A DNA stretch of 64,000 nt from Larkinella sp. C7 (lineage in GTDB: Bacteria; Bacteroidota; Bacteroidia; Cytophagales; Spirosomataceae): positions 310,001 to 374,000 of the forward strand of contig NZ_VBSL01000006.1 in assembly GCF_006149005.1 (NCBI RefSeq), read 5' to 3'. Within the stretch, counting starts at the first letter, position 1. Each line of letters begins with the position of its first letter. Shown here piece after piece: positions 1 through 9,397 of this stretch. The notes beneath the pieces were generated by a model, which was given only the letters and a program-made list of their open reading frames with translations, was not told the DNA's origin and ran no database searches. A program made the translations under genes and the position numbers.

Positions 1-443
1 TATTTACCTCCGTCACCATCATGCTGGTGCAGTATTTTTCTCGGAATTAATTCTCTGGCTTCTGGGTCATTACAGTATGGTTTGTGTGCAGAAATGGATA
101 GGAAAGTGATTTAAAGTTATTGGATAACCAAGCTAAATTTTGCCCCAGTAGGGGCTCAAAAGCGCAGCGTCGGTAGTCCAGAATTCCGACCTGCTCCCGC
201 GTGCCGTGAGGTACGCGACCGTTGGGTTGCTGCGAATCGTTGCGTGCCTGACGGCACGCGAAAGAATAGAAGACCATTCTACTACCGATGCTACGCTGTT
301 CAATCCCTGCGGGATAAGTAGCTCCGCTATTTCTATTTGGCTTTTCATTGAGATCGATCGAAATCCTATTCGATAGCGATAAATTCCTATATTACGGCTT
401 TTTTGCAGCATCATTCCTAAAATCAGCCGAATTCCAACCCCTT
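1..443. other. intergenic region with clustered hairpins upstream of glpK
   Basis: I see no credible gene here. The stretch carries several short perfect hairpins: GCCCC/GGGGC at 142-155, GCGTGCC/GGCACGC at 242-259 and ATCCC/GGGAT at 303-315, plus an imperfect one near 195-215. Their density and G+C content suggest a dispersed intergenic repeat or an RNA-level structure rather than coding sequence. The glpK leader lies inside it. Confidence 0.5.
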
Positions 444-1943
444 ATGCCCACCTACATAGCCGCCATCGACCAGGGCACCACCAGCACCCGTTGCATCGTT
501 TTTGATCGCCAGGGCAACATTGTCTCCATCGGACAGAAAGAACATTCCCAGATTTATCCGCAACCCGGCTGGGTAGAACACGATCCGGAGGAAATCTGGC
601 GAAACACGCAGGAGGTCATCGCACGGGCCCGTATCAATGCCCAGCTTCAGGCCAGCGACATTGCCGCCGTCGGAATCACGAATCAGCGTGAAACCACCGT
701 GGTCTGGAACCGGAAAACCGGAAAACCGTATTACAACGCCCTCGTCTGGCAAGACACCCGCACCGGCGATCTGGTGGCCAGCTATTCAGAAGAAGCCGGG
801 CAGGATCGGTTTCGGGTGGCCACCGGATTGCCGATGGCCACGTATTTCAGTAGTTTGAAAATCAAGTGGATACTGGACAACGTACCGGAGGTGCGTGATG
901 ATGCGGAGCGCGGTCTGGCATTGTTTGGCAATATGGACACGTTCCTGATCTGGCATCTGACGGGCGGTATTTACAACGGACAGCACATTACCGATGTGAC
1001 CAACGCCAGCCGGACCCAGTTGATGAACCTGGAAACGCTGGAGTGGGACGATGCCTTGCTGGAAGCCTTCGACATTCCACGGGCAATGCTGCCGCAAATC
1101 CGGTCGAGCAGCGAGGTCTACGGCACCGTGACGTCGGAAGTGTTGCCGGGCGTTCCCATTGCCGGTATTCTGGGCGACCAGCAGGCGGCTTTGGTGGGGC
1201 AGACGTGTTTTGAACCGGGACAGGCCAAAAATACCTACGGAACCGGCTGTTTTTTACTCATGAACACCGGCACCGAACTGCGCCATTCGACCTGTGGTTT
1301 GCTGACGACGGTAGCCTACCGGTTTGGCGACCAGCCGGTTCACTATGCCCTGGAAGGCAGCGTGGCCATTGCCGGGGCACTGGTTCAGTGGCTGCGCGAT
1401 AACCTCGGCCTGATTTCGACCAGCGCCGAGGTCGATAGCTTGGCGAGAACCGTGGCCGACAACGGCGGGGCGTATTTCGTTCCGGCTTTCTCGGGCTTAT
1501 ATGCGCCCTACTGGAAAGCCGACGCGCGGGGTGTCATCGCCGGTTTGACACGATACGTGACCAAAGCCCACCTCGCGCGGGCGGTTTTGGAAGCTACGGC
1601 CTATCAGACGCTGGACGTGGTGCAGGCAATGGAAAAAGACGCCGGTATTGAACTGAGTTCGTTGCGGGTCGATGGCGGCATGACGGTCAATGCGTTGCTG
1701 ATGCAGTTTCAGGCGGATATGCTCGGTGTGCCGGTGATTCGTCCGAAAATGACGGAGACGACCGCTTTGGGCGCGGCCTATGCCGCCGGTCTGGCGGTGG
1801 GCTACTGGAGCAATTTTGACGACCTGCGCCAGAACTGGGGCGTCGACCGGACTTTCGAACCCCAGATGGCCGAAGCCGATCAGCAACGGTTTTATCGCGG
1901 TTGGCAAAAAGCCGTTGAACGCTCGTTTGGCTGGGAAAATTAA
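444..1943 (+). CDS. glpK: glycerol kinase
   Basis: Phosphorylates glycerol to sn-glycerol 3-phosphate with ATP in the cytoplasm, the entry step of glycerol catabolism. The FGGY-type N-terminal phosphate-binding motif DQGTTSTR is at residues 9-16, the [12 protein letters not shown] block is near residue 240, and the C-terminal [15 protein letters not shown] and [10 protein letters not shown] motifs are present. The open frame extends upstream to 348, but the start at 444 gives 499 residues, the family norm, and places the first beta strand at the N-terminus. No glpF or glpD lies beside it in this window. Confident call. Confidence 0.95.
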   Translation: MPTYIAAIDQGTTSTRCIVFDRQGNIVSIGQKEHSQIYPQPGWVEHDPEEIWRNTQEVIARARINAQLQASDIAAVGITNQRETTVVWNRKTGKPYYNALVWQDTRTGDLVASYSEEAGQDRFRVATGLPMATYFSSLKIKWILDNVPEVRDDAERGLALFGNMDTFLIWHLTGGIYNGQHITDVTNASRTQLMNLETLEWDDALLEAFDIPRAMLPQIRSSSEVYGTVTSEVLPGVPIAGILGDQQAALVGQTCFEPGQAKNTYGTGCFLLMNTGTELRHSTCGLLTTVAYRFGDQPVHYALEGSVAIAGALVQWLRDNLGLISTSAEVDSLARTVADNGGAYFVPAFSGLYAPYWKADARGVIAGLTRYVTKAHLARAVLEATAYQTLDVVQAMEKDAGIELSSLRVDGGMTVNALLMQFQADMLGVPVIRPKMTETTALGAAYAAGLAVGYWSNFDDLRQNWGVDRTFEPQMAEADQQRFYRGWQKAVERSFGWEN

Positions 1944-1950
1944 CCGGTCT

Positions 1951-1986
1951 TCCTGTAGTCATTGAATTAATTCGGTGACTACAGGA
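1951..1986. repeat. 11-bp-stem inverted repeat after glpK
   Basis: TCCTGTAGTCA is matched by TGACTACAGGA across a 14-base loop that can itself partly pair. It lies just after the glpK stop. There is no T tract, so it may be an mRNA-stabilising hairpin or a poor intrinsic terminator. Confidence 0.5.
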
Positions 1987-2051
1987 GGGCGGAGACCATA
2001 CTCCTGCGTATTTTTGCAGCCGTACATCCCGTACACGTACGTAAACCGGCT

Positions 2052-2861
2052 ATGACGCATACGCTCATTCTTAAAAAACCACTGGCTTTCTTCGATCTGG
2101 AAACCACGGGCATTGACCCGATGAAAGACCGGATTGTTGAAATCAGTATTGCCAAGGCACTTCCCAACGGCGAGGTGGTCATCAAAACCCAACGCATCAA
2201 TCCCACGATTCCCATCCCGATCGAAACCAGTCTGATTCACGGTATTTACGACGAGGATATAAAAGACGAACCAACCTTCAAAACCGTAGCGCGCTCCATG
2301 GCCCAGTTTCTGGACGGCTGTGATTTGGGTGGTTACAACTGCAATCGCTTCGATATACCCCTGTTAGTGGAAGAATTTTTGCGCGCCAATGTCGATTTTG
2401 ACCTCAAAAACCGGCGTCTGATTGATGTTCAGCGGATTTTTCACATGATGGAACCGCGTACGCTGAAAGCCGCCTACAAGTTTTATTGTGGCAAAGACCT
2501 GATCAACGCCCACAGCGCAGAAGCCGATACTGTTGCCACATTTGAAGTCCTGGAGTCGATGGTGGTTCGCTACGATGGTGCCATTGTCAACGACGAAAAA
2601 GGCAACGAAATCATCATTGGCAATGATGTGGATGTTCTTAACAAGCTGATGCTGAACAACAACGTCGATTTGCGGGGGCATATGGTCTACAACAAGGAAG
2701 GTAAGGAAGTAGTCAATTTTGGCAAGCACAAAGGCACGCTGGTGGTCGATGTCCTGCAAAAAGAACCGTCTTTCTACGACTGGATTCTGAAGAGTGAATT
2801 TCCGCTCGATACCAAACGGAAACTGACGGAGATCAAACTGCGGATGTTTAACAAACGGTAA
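2052..2861 (+). CDS. DEDDh 3'-5' exonuclease, DNA polymerase III epsilon-like
   Basis: A 269-residue protein of the DnaQ-like exonuclease superfamily, which removes nucleotides from 3' ends in proofreading or repair. The metal-binding residues are visible: D15 and E17 in FDLETTG, D101 in NRFDIPLL, and H154 with D159 in HSAEAD, so the DEDDh set is complete. The C-terminal ~70 residues carry a small extra domain (FGKHKG near residue 222) common in Bacteroidetes stand-alone epsilon-like proteins. It is monocistronic. Whether it works with the replicative polymerase or in repair cannot be told from sequence. Confidence 0.85.
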   Translation: MTHTLILKKPLAFFDLETTGIDPMKDRIVEISIAKALPNGEVVIKTQRINPTIPIPIETSLIHGIYDEDIKDEPTFKTVARSMAQFLDGCDLGGYNCNRFDIPLLVEEFLRANVDFDLKNRRLIDVQRIFHMMEPRTLKAAYKFYCGKDLINAHSAEADTVATFEVLESMVVRYDGAIVNDEKGNEIIIGNDVDVLNKLMLNNNVDLRGHMVYNKEGKEVVNFGKHKGTLVVDVLQKEPSFYDWILKSEFPLDTKRKLTEIKLRMFNKR

Positions 2862-3016
2862 TCGCGGAAGCAAACCGTCCGGTAACCTGTACTCATTCCA
2901 AATTCCCAAACCATTTGAGTAAGCGGGAATATTACTTAACTTTGCCGGGTCTTCTCCGCTGCTCACCCAGAACCGGAACAAGGCCTTAACCAGTAGTAAT
3001 CGAACTTCAGAGTCGT

Positions 3017-3364
3017 ATGCAGCCAACCCAAGTGCCGATTCAAGTACCCGAAGTGATCCAACTGATCGACTTGAAATACTACCTCATCATTAGCACGGCG
3101 CTGTTTGTCATCGGCATTATCGGTGTATTGACCCGGCGAAATGCCATCATCATTTTCATGTCGATTGAGCTGATGCTCAACTCCGTCAATCTGATGCTCA
3201 TTGCTTTCTCATCCTACCGGGCCGATCCTACCGGTCAGGTTTTTGTCTTTTTCATCATGGCAGTTGCTGCGGCCGAAGTAGCCATTGGGCTCGCCATCAT
3301 CGTGATGATTTACCGCAATACCCGTTCAATTGACGTCGGCTTGCTCAATAAACTCAAGTGGTAA
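3017..3364 (+). CDS. nuoK: NADH-quinone oxidoreductase subunit K
   Basis: Small membrane subunit of respiratory complex I, part of the proton-translocating arm. Three hydrophobic segments are visible, with the family motif SIELMLNSVNLML between the first and third and a conserved Glu in the third (AAAEVAIGLAI). At 115 residues it is slightly longer than typical because of a ~20-residue N-terminal extension, so a start a little downstream is possible. It heads a K-L-M-N run. The peripheral-arm genes and nuoJ are not upstream. Confidence 0.93.
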   Translation: MQPTQVPIQVPEVIQLIDLKYYLIISTALFVIGIIGVLTRRNAIIIFMSIELMLNSVNLMLIAFSSYRADPTGQVFVFFIMAVAAAEVAIGLAIIVMIYRNTRSIDVGLLNKLKW

Positions 3365-3370
3365 GTAGTT

Positions 3371-3468
3371 AATGATGAATTATGAACGATGGATGATGAA
3401 TGAGTTGAATTCATCACCGCCAGGTTTCCCGTTGTAATTCATCATTTATAACTCATCATTCATCATTC
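3371..3468. repeat. A/T-rich imperfect palindrome in the nuoK-nuoL spacer
   Basis: Left arm 3371-3414 and right arm 3437-3468 are built from iterated ATGATGAAT / ATTCATCAT units and can fold on each other around a short G/C-rich centre. Repetitive direct and inverted units inside an operon spacer suggest an mRNA-level role or a dispersed repeat. Confidence 0.55.
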
Positions 3469-3492
3469 AAAATAACGCTATAGCTCTAAGAA

Positions 3493-5430
3493 ATGCAGAC
3501 GGATTTACTGATACTCTTGATTCCGCTGTTGCCTTTAATCGGATTCATTATCAATGGAATTGGTTTTCGGAAGGTGCCTGCCAGTCTGGTCGGAATCATT
3601 GGTGCCCTGGGGCCGCTGGCCGCTTTTGCCTGTGTACTGCTGGTGTTCGACGGTTTTACCACCATTTCTGAACTAGGGAATGCCGCCCCCATTCGAACGG
3701 TTTTGTTCGACTGGATCACGGTCGGCCACTTCAACATTCCGTTTTCGTTCCAGATCGACCAGCTTTCGCTGATCATGTTGCTGATTGTGACCGGTGTCGG
3801 ATCCTTGATCCACATTTATTCCATCGGCTACATGAAACACGACGACGGCTACGGAAAGTTTATGGCTTTCCTGAACCTGTTTTTGTTCTTCATGCTCCTG
3901 CTGGTGATGGGGTCCAATTACGTCGTCATGTTTATTGGCTGGGAAGGCGTCGGGCTTTGCTCGTACCTGCTGATCGGTTTCTGGAATAAAAATACGAGTT
4001 ACAACAACGCGGCCCGGAAAGCCTTCGTCATGAACCGCATCGGGGACCTCGGTTTCCTGCTCGGTATTTTCATGATCATGGGCGCGTTCGGCACCGTCGA
4101 ATACCTCGAAGTGTTCGAACAGGCGGCCGGTTTTCCCGTCAGCGATCCCACGGTCGTCGCCATCACGATGCTGCTGTTTGTCGGAGCCATGGGGAAATCA
4201 GCGCAGATTCCGCTCTATACCTGGCTTCCCGACGCTATGGCCGGGCCAACGCCGGTTTCGGCTTTGATCCACGCAGCCACGATGGTGACGGCGGGCATCT
4301 ACATGGTCGTTCGCTCGAATGTTCTCTACACGCTATCGCCGATTACGCTCGAAATCATGGGCGGTATTGCCATCGCCACGGCTTTGCTGGCCGCGTCGAT
4401 TGGTCTGGTTCAAAACGACATCAAGAAAGTACTGGCCTACTCCACGGTCAGCCAGTTGGGATATATGTTCCTGGGATTGAGTGTGATGGGGTACACCTCC
4501 GGCATGTTCCACGTCATGACCCACGCCTTCTTCAAAGCTTTGCTGTTCCTCGGTGCCGGTAGCGTGATCCACGCGATGGCCGATGAGCAGGACATCCGGA
4601 AAATGGGCGGTTTGCGGAAATACCTGCCGGTTACCTACTGGACCTTCCTGATTGCCACCATTGCCATTTCCGGTATTCCGCCGTTCGCCGGTTTCTTCTC
4701 CAAAGACGAAATTCTGATGCACGTCTATGAGCACAACAAATTCCTCTGGATTCTGGGTGTGATCGGCTCGGCCATGACCTCGTTCTACATGTTCCGACTG
4801 CTGTTCCTGACGTTTTTCGGACGGTTCCGCGGCACGGAACACACCCGTGAACATCTGCACGAATCTCCCGCCACGATGACGGTTCCGTTGCTGGTACTGG
4901 CGGTTCTGTCGGTTATCGGCGGTTTCTTCAACGTGCCGGAAGCCCTGGGCGGCAGCGCTCATCTGGCGGAATTCCTGAACCCGATTTTTGAATTATCGCA
5001 CAAAGTAAGACCCGAAGCGTTTAACGAAACCCTGCTGACCCACAGCGAAGAATACATGCTGATGGGAATTTCGTCGGGCGTTGCTATTTTGTCGCTGGTG
5101 GTGGCTTACGTTCTGTATATCCAGCGGGTTACGATGCCCGAGCCGGATACAGTCGACCGCCCGGTGGTCGAAAAAGTGCTGTATAACAAATATTACATTG
5201 ACGAACTGTACGAAACTATCATTGTGAAACCAACCCGTGGGTTGTCGGATGCCTTCTATAGTTTCGGTGAGTTTCTTATCGACGGCGTCGTCAACGGCCT
5301 CGGCTGGGGCGTCAAACAAACGTCGGGGCAGTTGCGGAAAATGCAGACCGGTTCAATTGGGTTTTACCTTTTCGCGATGGTCGTTAGCATTGCCACCATT
5401 CTGTGGCTGCGGTTTTTTATCAAGTTTTAG
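3493..5430 (+). CDS. nuoL: NADH-quinone oxidoreductase subunit L
   Basis: Large antiporter-like subunit at the tip of the complex I membrane arm. The 645-residue protein is almost wholly hydrophobic. It has the family blocks FIGWEGVGLCSYLLIGFW, TWLPDAMAGPTPVSALIHAA (proton-channel Lys/Glu region), and the SQLGYMFLGL and HAFFKALLFLGAGSVIHA stretches, then the long lateral helix and a final membrane anchor. It follows nuoK after 128 bp and precedes nuoM by 45 bp, consistent with one operon. Confidence 0.96.
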   Translation: MQTDLLILLIPLLPLIGFIINGIGFRKVPASLVGIIGALGPLAAFACVLLVFDGFTTISELGNAAPIRTVLFDWITVGHFNIPFSFQIDQLSLIMLLIVTGVGSLIHIYSIGYMKHDDGYGKFMAFLNLFLFFMLLLVMGSNYVVMFIGWEGVGLCSYLLIGFWNKNTSYNNAARKAFVMNRIGDLGFLLGIFMIMGAFGTVEYLEVFEQAAGFPVSDPTVVAITMLLFVGAMGKSAQIPLYTWLPDAMAGPTPVSALIHAATMVTAGIYMVVRSNVLYTLSPITLEIMGGIAIATALLAASIGLVQNDIKKVLAYSTVSQLGYMFLGLSVMGYTSGMFHVMTHAFFKALLFLGAGSVIHAMADEQDIRKMGGLRKYLPVTYWTFLIATIAISGIPPFAGFFSKDEILMHVYEHNKFLWILGVIGSAMTSFYMFRLLFLTFFGRFRGTEHTREHLHESPATMTVPLLVLAVLSVIGGFFNVPEALGGSAHLAEFLNPIFELSHKVRPEAFNETLLTHSEEYMLMGISSGVAILSLVVAYVLYIQRVTMPEPDTVDRPVVEKVLYNKYYIDELYETIIVKPTRGLSDAFYSFGEFLIDGVVNGLGWGVKQTSGQLRKMQTGSIGFYLFAMVVSIATILWLRFFIKF

Positions 5431-5475
5431 TGCATGGGCGGATTGGTCAACAGTCACTTATCATACAACTAGTAG

Positions 5476-6930
5476 ATGCTTACACTTTCTATTCTGCTCT
5501 TTCCGATTCTGGCGGCCCTGCTGGTGCTGGCTGTTGGAGGGAAACAGGCCAAACAAATCGCTTTTCTGGGCGCTCTGGTCGAACTGGGCTTGTCGGGTTA
5601 CGCTTTTTTTAGTTTTGTTCCCGACGCAACGTCGCAATTCGCCTTCGATTATCCGTGGATTGCCGCGGGCAGCATTCGCTTCAGTGCCGGGATCGACGGC
5701 GTCAGTCTGTTGCTGGTGGTGCTGACCGGCCTCCTGACTCCCCTGATCATTTTATCGGCTTTTCGCCATACCTACGAACGTCCGGCGGTTTTTTACGCCC
5801 TGATTCTGTTCATGCAAGCCGCCCTGATGGGGGTTTTCACGGCGCGGGATGCGTTTTTGTTCTACCTGTATTTTGAAGCGGCTCTGATACCGATTTACTT
5901 CCTGGCTGCTTCCTGGGGTGGCGAAAACCGGATCGCGGTCACGTTTAAGTTCTTCGTGTACACAATTTTCGGGAGCCTTTTCATGCTGGTGGCGCTGGTT
6001 TATCTGTACTTCAAGACGTCGACCGCAGCCGGTCTGCATTCGTCGGCGATTACGGATCTGTATAACCTGACGCTGAGCGCAACCGAGCAAACCTGGATTT
6101 TCTGGGCCTTTTTCATTGCCTTTGCTATCAAAATGCCGGTTTTCCCCTTCCATACCTGGCAACCCGATACCTACGTCGAATCACCAACACCCGCCACCAT
6201 GCTGCTGGCCGGTATTATGCTGAAAATGGGGGTTTATGGCGTCATTCGTCTTTTGTTACCGATTGTTCCCGAAGGCGTCAACCTCTGGGGAACCACGGCC
6301 ATCGTTCTTTCCGTGATCGGGATTGTCTATGGCGCAATCATCGCCATTCGCCAGCGCGACATCAAGCGGCTGATTGCCTATTCATCCTTTTCGCACGTCG
6401 GTTTAATGGCCGCCGGGGTTTTCTCGCAGACTTCTTACGGTATTCAGGGTGCGCTGGTGCAAATGCTGGCGCACGGAATCAACGTCGTCGGGATGTTTTT
6501 CGTGGCCGATATCATCGCGTCGCGCACCAACACCCGGCTGCTCGACCAAATGGGCGGCATTACCCGCTATACACCGAAACTGACGGTTTATTTCATGATT
6601 CTGTTGCTGGGCAGTGTGGCCCTGCCGCTGACGAACGGTTTTGTCGGTGAGTTTTTGCTGCTGGCCGGTGTGTTCGAATACAACAACATTCTGGGTGCCA
6701 TTGCCGGTCTGACCATCATTTTCGGGGCGGTTTACATGCTGCGGTTGTTCCAAAAGGCCATGTTTGGCAAAACCACGGATATAACGACCGGTTTCAAAGA
6801 CGTTTCCGGAAGCGAAAGCTGGGTGTTCATTCCGCTTTGCATCATGGTTTTCTGGATTGGACTGGTTCCCAACTCGTTTTTGAAACTGACCGAACCGGCC
6901 GTCGCGAATCTGTTACAGTTTATAAAATAG
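5476..6930 (+). CDS. nuoM: NADH-quinone oxidoreductase subunit M
   Basis: Second antiporter-like subunit of the complex I membrane arm, 484 residues with about 14 hydrophobic segments. Diagnostic stretches are YFEAALIPIYFLA, FPFHTWQPDTYVESPTPATM and RQRDIKRLIAYSSFSHVGLM, with the channel Lys and Glu residues in their usual places. The start at 5476 fits the first membrane helix (LSILLFPILAALLVLAV). It lies 45 bp after nuoL in the same direction. Confidence 0.95.
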   Translation: MLTLSILLFPILAALLVLAVGGKQAKQIAFLGALVELGLSGYAFFSFVPDATSQFAFDYPWIAAGSIRFSAGIDGVSLLLVVLTGLLTPLIILSAFRHTYERPAVFYALILFMQAALMGVFTARDAFLFYLYFEAALIPIYFLAASWGGENRIAVTFKFFVYTIFGSLFMLVALVYLYFKTSTAAGLHSSAITDLYNLTLSATEQTWIFWAFFIAFAIKMPVFPFHTWQPDTYVESPTPATMLLAGIMLKMGVYGVIRLLLPIVPEGVNLWGTTAIVLSVIGIVYGAIIAIRQRDIKRLIAYSSFSHVGLMAAGVFSQTSYGIQGALVQMLAHGINVVGMFFVADIIASRTNTRLLDQMGGITRYTPKLTVYFMILLLGSVALPLTNGFVGEFLLLAGVFEYNNILGAIAGLTIIFGAVYMLRLFQKAMFGKTTDITTGFKDVSGSESWVFIPLCIMVFWIGLVPNSFLKLTEPAVANLLQFIK

Positions 6931-6935
6931 TTTGA

Positions 6936-7000
6936 CGTTTAAAGTTTAATGTTTAAAGATCGATCATCTCAATAACAGACTAAACGCTAAACTTTAAACC
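6936..7000. repeat. A/T-rich inverted repeat in the nuoM-nuoN spacer
   Basis: GTTTAAAGTTTA on the left is answered by TAAACTTTAAAC on the right around a mixed centre. It resembles in design, though not in sequence, the palindrome between nuoK and nuoL, so two spacers of the same operon hold A/T-rich fold-back sequence. Confidence 0.5.
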
Positions 7001-7023
7001 TGATACCTCAAACGACTTCAACT

Positions 7024-8415
7024 ATGCTTTCGATTATACTGCTGTCTGTATTTGGAATCGTACTCTTGTACCTGGGCTTTCTGAAGTCCCGGGCGGTTCT
7101 GTTACCGGCGACTTTATTTTTTATCCTGATTGCCCTCGGAGCCGGGTTTCTGGAGTGGAATAAATCGTATCTGTATTTCGGCGACATGTTGCTGGTCAGC
7201 AACACGGCGATTTTATTCACGGGCATCGTGCTGGTTTCGGCCTTTATGGTCGTTGCCCTTTCCGGTGATTTTCTGGACGATGAAGCTGCTCAACCGGCTG
7301 AATATTATGCCATTCTGTTGTTTTCCATCGTCGGTGCCATCATGATGATCGCCTACGAGAACCTGATTATGCTCTTTGTCGGCGTCGAAATTCTGTCGGT
7401 CTCCATGTACGTCCTGACGGGTAGCGACAAGCGGAATCTGCGTTCCAACGAAGCGGCCCTGAAGTATTTTCTGATGGGGTCTTTTGCCACCGGCATCATG
7501 CTTTTTGGCATGGCGTTGTTGTACGGCGCGGCCGGTTCATTCACGCTGACCGACATCAAAGGCTACATCGCGCTGGCGCAGGGCCGTCCTTCGCTGCTGC
7601 TGTACATGGGCGTATTGCTGGTGCTGATCGGGATGCTGTTTAAAGTATCAGCGGCCCCGTTTCACTTCTGGACGCCCGACGTTTACGAAGGCGCACCGAC
7701 TTTGTTTACCGCTTTCATGTCGACAGTCGTCAAAACCGCCGGTTTTGCGGCTTTGCTCCAGTTGCTGTCGGTCGCTTTCGGGGCCATTTACGGTTTCTGG
7801 TGGATCACACTGGCGGTTATTACGGGGCTGACCCTGCTGATCGGAAACCTGACGGCGGCCTACCAAGACAGCTTTAAACGGATGATGGCCTATTCGAGCA
7901 TTTCCCACGCGGGCTATCTGCTGATCGGGTTGGCGGCTTTAGGGCAACAATCGAAGCAGGCATTGGTGTTTTATTCATTGGCCTATTCCGTCGCCACCAT
8001 TGCGGCCTTTGGCATTCTGCTGGTGGTGGCTAAACAGCGCGTTTCCGACGGACGCCCCGACGATACGTACTCGGCTTTCAACGGACTATCGCGTCAGAAC
8101 CCCTTGCTGGCGTTCATTCTGGCGGTTTCCATGTTATCATTGGCCGGTATTCCGCTGACGGCCGGTTTCTGGGGGAAATTTATGGTTTTCTCGGCGGCAA
8201 TCGACAAAGGCATGGTCTGGATTCTGGTACTGGCGGTTTTGATGTCGGCAGTGGGGATTTATTACTACTTCCGGGTGGTGATCGCCATGTATTTCCGGGA
8301 AGGGTCATCGACCTACATTCAGGTGGCTCCGTTCTACCGGTTTGTGTTGATCGCGGCCACGGCCATCACGATCATTCTGGGGCTGGTGCCCGGTTTATTT
8401 CAGAATTTGATGTAG
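7024..8415 (+). CDS. nuoN: NADH-quinone oxidoreductase subunit N
   Basis: Third antiporter-like subunit of complex I, 463 residues and about 14 membrane segments. The blocks LIMLFVGVEILSVSMYVL, APFHFWTPDVYEGAPT and SFKRMMAYSSISHAGYLLIG are those of NuoN. It ends the visible K-L-M-N run; the next gene starts 101 bp later behind its own promoter-like motif. Confidence 0.95.
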   Translation: MLSIILLSVFGIVLLYLGFLKSRAVLLPATLFFILIALGAGFLEWNKSYLYFGDMLLVSNTAILFTGIVLVSAFMVVALSGDFLDDEAAQPAEYYAILLFSIVGAIMMIAYENLIMLFVGVEILSVSMYVLTGSDKRNLRSNEAALKYFLMGSFATGIMLFGMALLYGAAGSFTLTDIKGYIALAQGRPSLLLYMGVLLVLIGMLFKVSAAPFHFWTPDVYEGAPTLFTAFMSTVVKTAGFAALLQLLSVAFGAIYGFWWITLAVITGLTLLIGNLTAAYQDSFKRMMAYSSISHAGYLLIGLAALGQQSKQALVFYSLAYSVATIAAFGILLVVAKQRVSDGRPDDTYSAFNGLSRQNPLLAFILAVSMLSLAGIPLTAGFWGKFMVFSAAIDKGMVWILVLAVLMSAVGIYYYFRVVIAMYFREGSSTYIQVAPFYRFVLIAATAITIILGLVPGLFQNLM

Positions 8416-8476
8416 GGCCTGTCAACCGTTGGCTCATAAACTTCTCACCGATACAGGTGTAATTCGGGTAGTTTTT

Positions 8477-8484
8477 TACCTTTG
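8477..8484 (+). promoter_or_regulatory. Bacteroidetes -7 promoter element
   Basis: TACCTTTG fits the TAnnTTTG consensus of the Bacteroidetes primary sigma factor and lies 33 bp before the GTG start of the next gene. No clear -33 TTTG was found. Confidence 0.4.
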
Positions 8485-8516
8485 AGTTCTCAAACAACTA
8501 AATTCCCCTGCACCAG

Positions 8517-9008
8517 GTGATCAGTGTGAATAACAGCCAACCTAAAATCCAGGAAGTAAAAGGGAAAAGCTTTTTTACATTCTTTTTAACGGCGCTTTTA
8601 GGAGCCACGGTCAACTTCGTCTCCCAGATTTTCTATCGAAAAGTCTTCAATTTCGATACCAGCGTTTTATTAGGCTACCTGACAGCCACGGTGGTCAGCT
8701 TTCTCCCCACCAAGAATTATGCTTTTTCGGCGCGGGAAACCGGCAATACGGGTCGTGAAGTTGTCAAGTTTCTGGTGATTGCGCTGGTTGCCTGGGGGGT
8801 GCAGGTGGGCATGGCGGTTGCAACGCTGAAATGGGTCGCCAATCCGCACTTCCCGACCGTATCATTATTCTGGCGCGAAAAAAGCTCACACGTCGTCGGA
8901 ATGGGATTCAGCTTTCTGGCCAATTATTTCGGACATAAACTGTTGACTTTTCGCAGCACCGGCATGTATGACCGATTCAAAGCCCGATCCAGTCGCAGTA
9001 CAGAATAA
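8517..9008 (+). CDS. GtrA-like small membrane protein
   Basis: A 163-residue protein with four hydrophobic segments (about residues 18-35, 47-62, 80-103 and 123-142). The last has the sequence FLANYFGHKLLTFRS, which matches the C-terminal signature of GtrA-family proteins. These are thought to move lipid-linked sugars across the membrane in cell-surface glycosylation. The start is GTG at 8517; no in-frame ATG lies near it. No glycosyltransferase neighbour supports a specific pathway. Confidence 0.6.
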   Translation: MISVNNSQPKIQEVKGKSFFTFFLTALLGATVNFVSQIFYRKVFNFDTSVLLGYLTATVVSFLPTKNYAFSARETGNTGREVVKFLVIALVAWGVQVGMAVATLKWVANPHFPTVSLFWREKSSHVVGMGFSFLANYFGHKLLTFRSTGMYDRFKARSSRSTE

Positions 9009-9095
9009 ATACCATATGTAATGTGATATTTAGAAGCCTATCCTATATTTTACCAGTTGAGAGGCAGGATGTTATTGTATTTTTTGATTTTATGT

Positions 9096-9103
9096 TAAAT
9101 TTG
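9096..9103 (+). promoter_or_regulatory. Bacteroidetes -7 promoter element
   Basis: TAAATTTG matches TAnnTTTG exactly, with an ATTG at 9074-9077 about 18 bp upstream as a possible -33 element. It precedes the small lipoprotein gene at a spacing typical of this promoter class. Confidence 0.55.
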
Positions 9104-9133
9104 AGACTCAAACCTTAAACGCCCCGAGACGCA

Positions 9134-9325
9134 ATGAAAAAAGTATTCGCACTTCTGTTCGTAGGTAGCATGCTTACCTTCGCAGCTTGCCAAAGCAAAC
9201 CCAAAACGGAAGAAACGACAACAACAGACAGCACGGCTACGATGTCATCAGACAGCAGCATGATGTCGACCGACAGCGCAACGGCTGCTCCGGCTGACAG
9301 CGCGGCTGCCGATACGACGAAGTAA
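9134..9325 (+). CDS. small Ser/Thr/Ala-rich lipoprotein
   Basis: A 63-residue protein with a type II signal peptide: MKKVFALLFVGSMLTFAAC has a basic start, a hydrophobic core and the lipobox FAAC, so Cys19 should be lipidated. The mature part is low-complexity, rich in T, S, D and A, with repeated DS and AD pairs. Such short lipoproteins are common in Cytophagales and have no known function. It has its own promoter motif and an intrinsic terminator. Confidence 0.75.
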   Translation: MKKVFALLFVGSMLTFAACQSKPKTEETTTTDSTATMSSDSSMMSTDSATAAPADSAAADTTK

Positions 9326-9352
9326 TCCGACGATCTGAAAACGAACTGACGG

Positions 9353-9384
9353 AAAAAGCCTTATCTTTATGATAGGGCTTTTTT
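9353..9384 (+). terminator. intrinsic terminator
   Basis: AAAAAGCCTTATC pairs with GATAGGGCTTTTTT around the loop TTTAT (one G-T pair) and runs into a T tract. It ends the lipoprotein gene. The next gene's potential TTG start at 9383 lies inside the T tract, which favours its ATG at 9398. Confidence 0.8.
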
Positions 9385-9397
9385 GTTTTTAGTGGGA

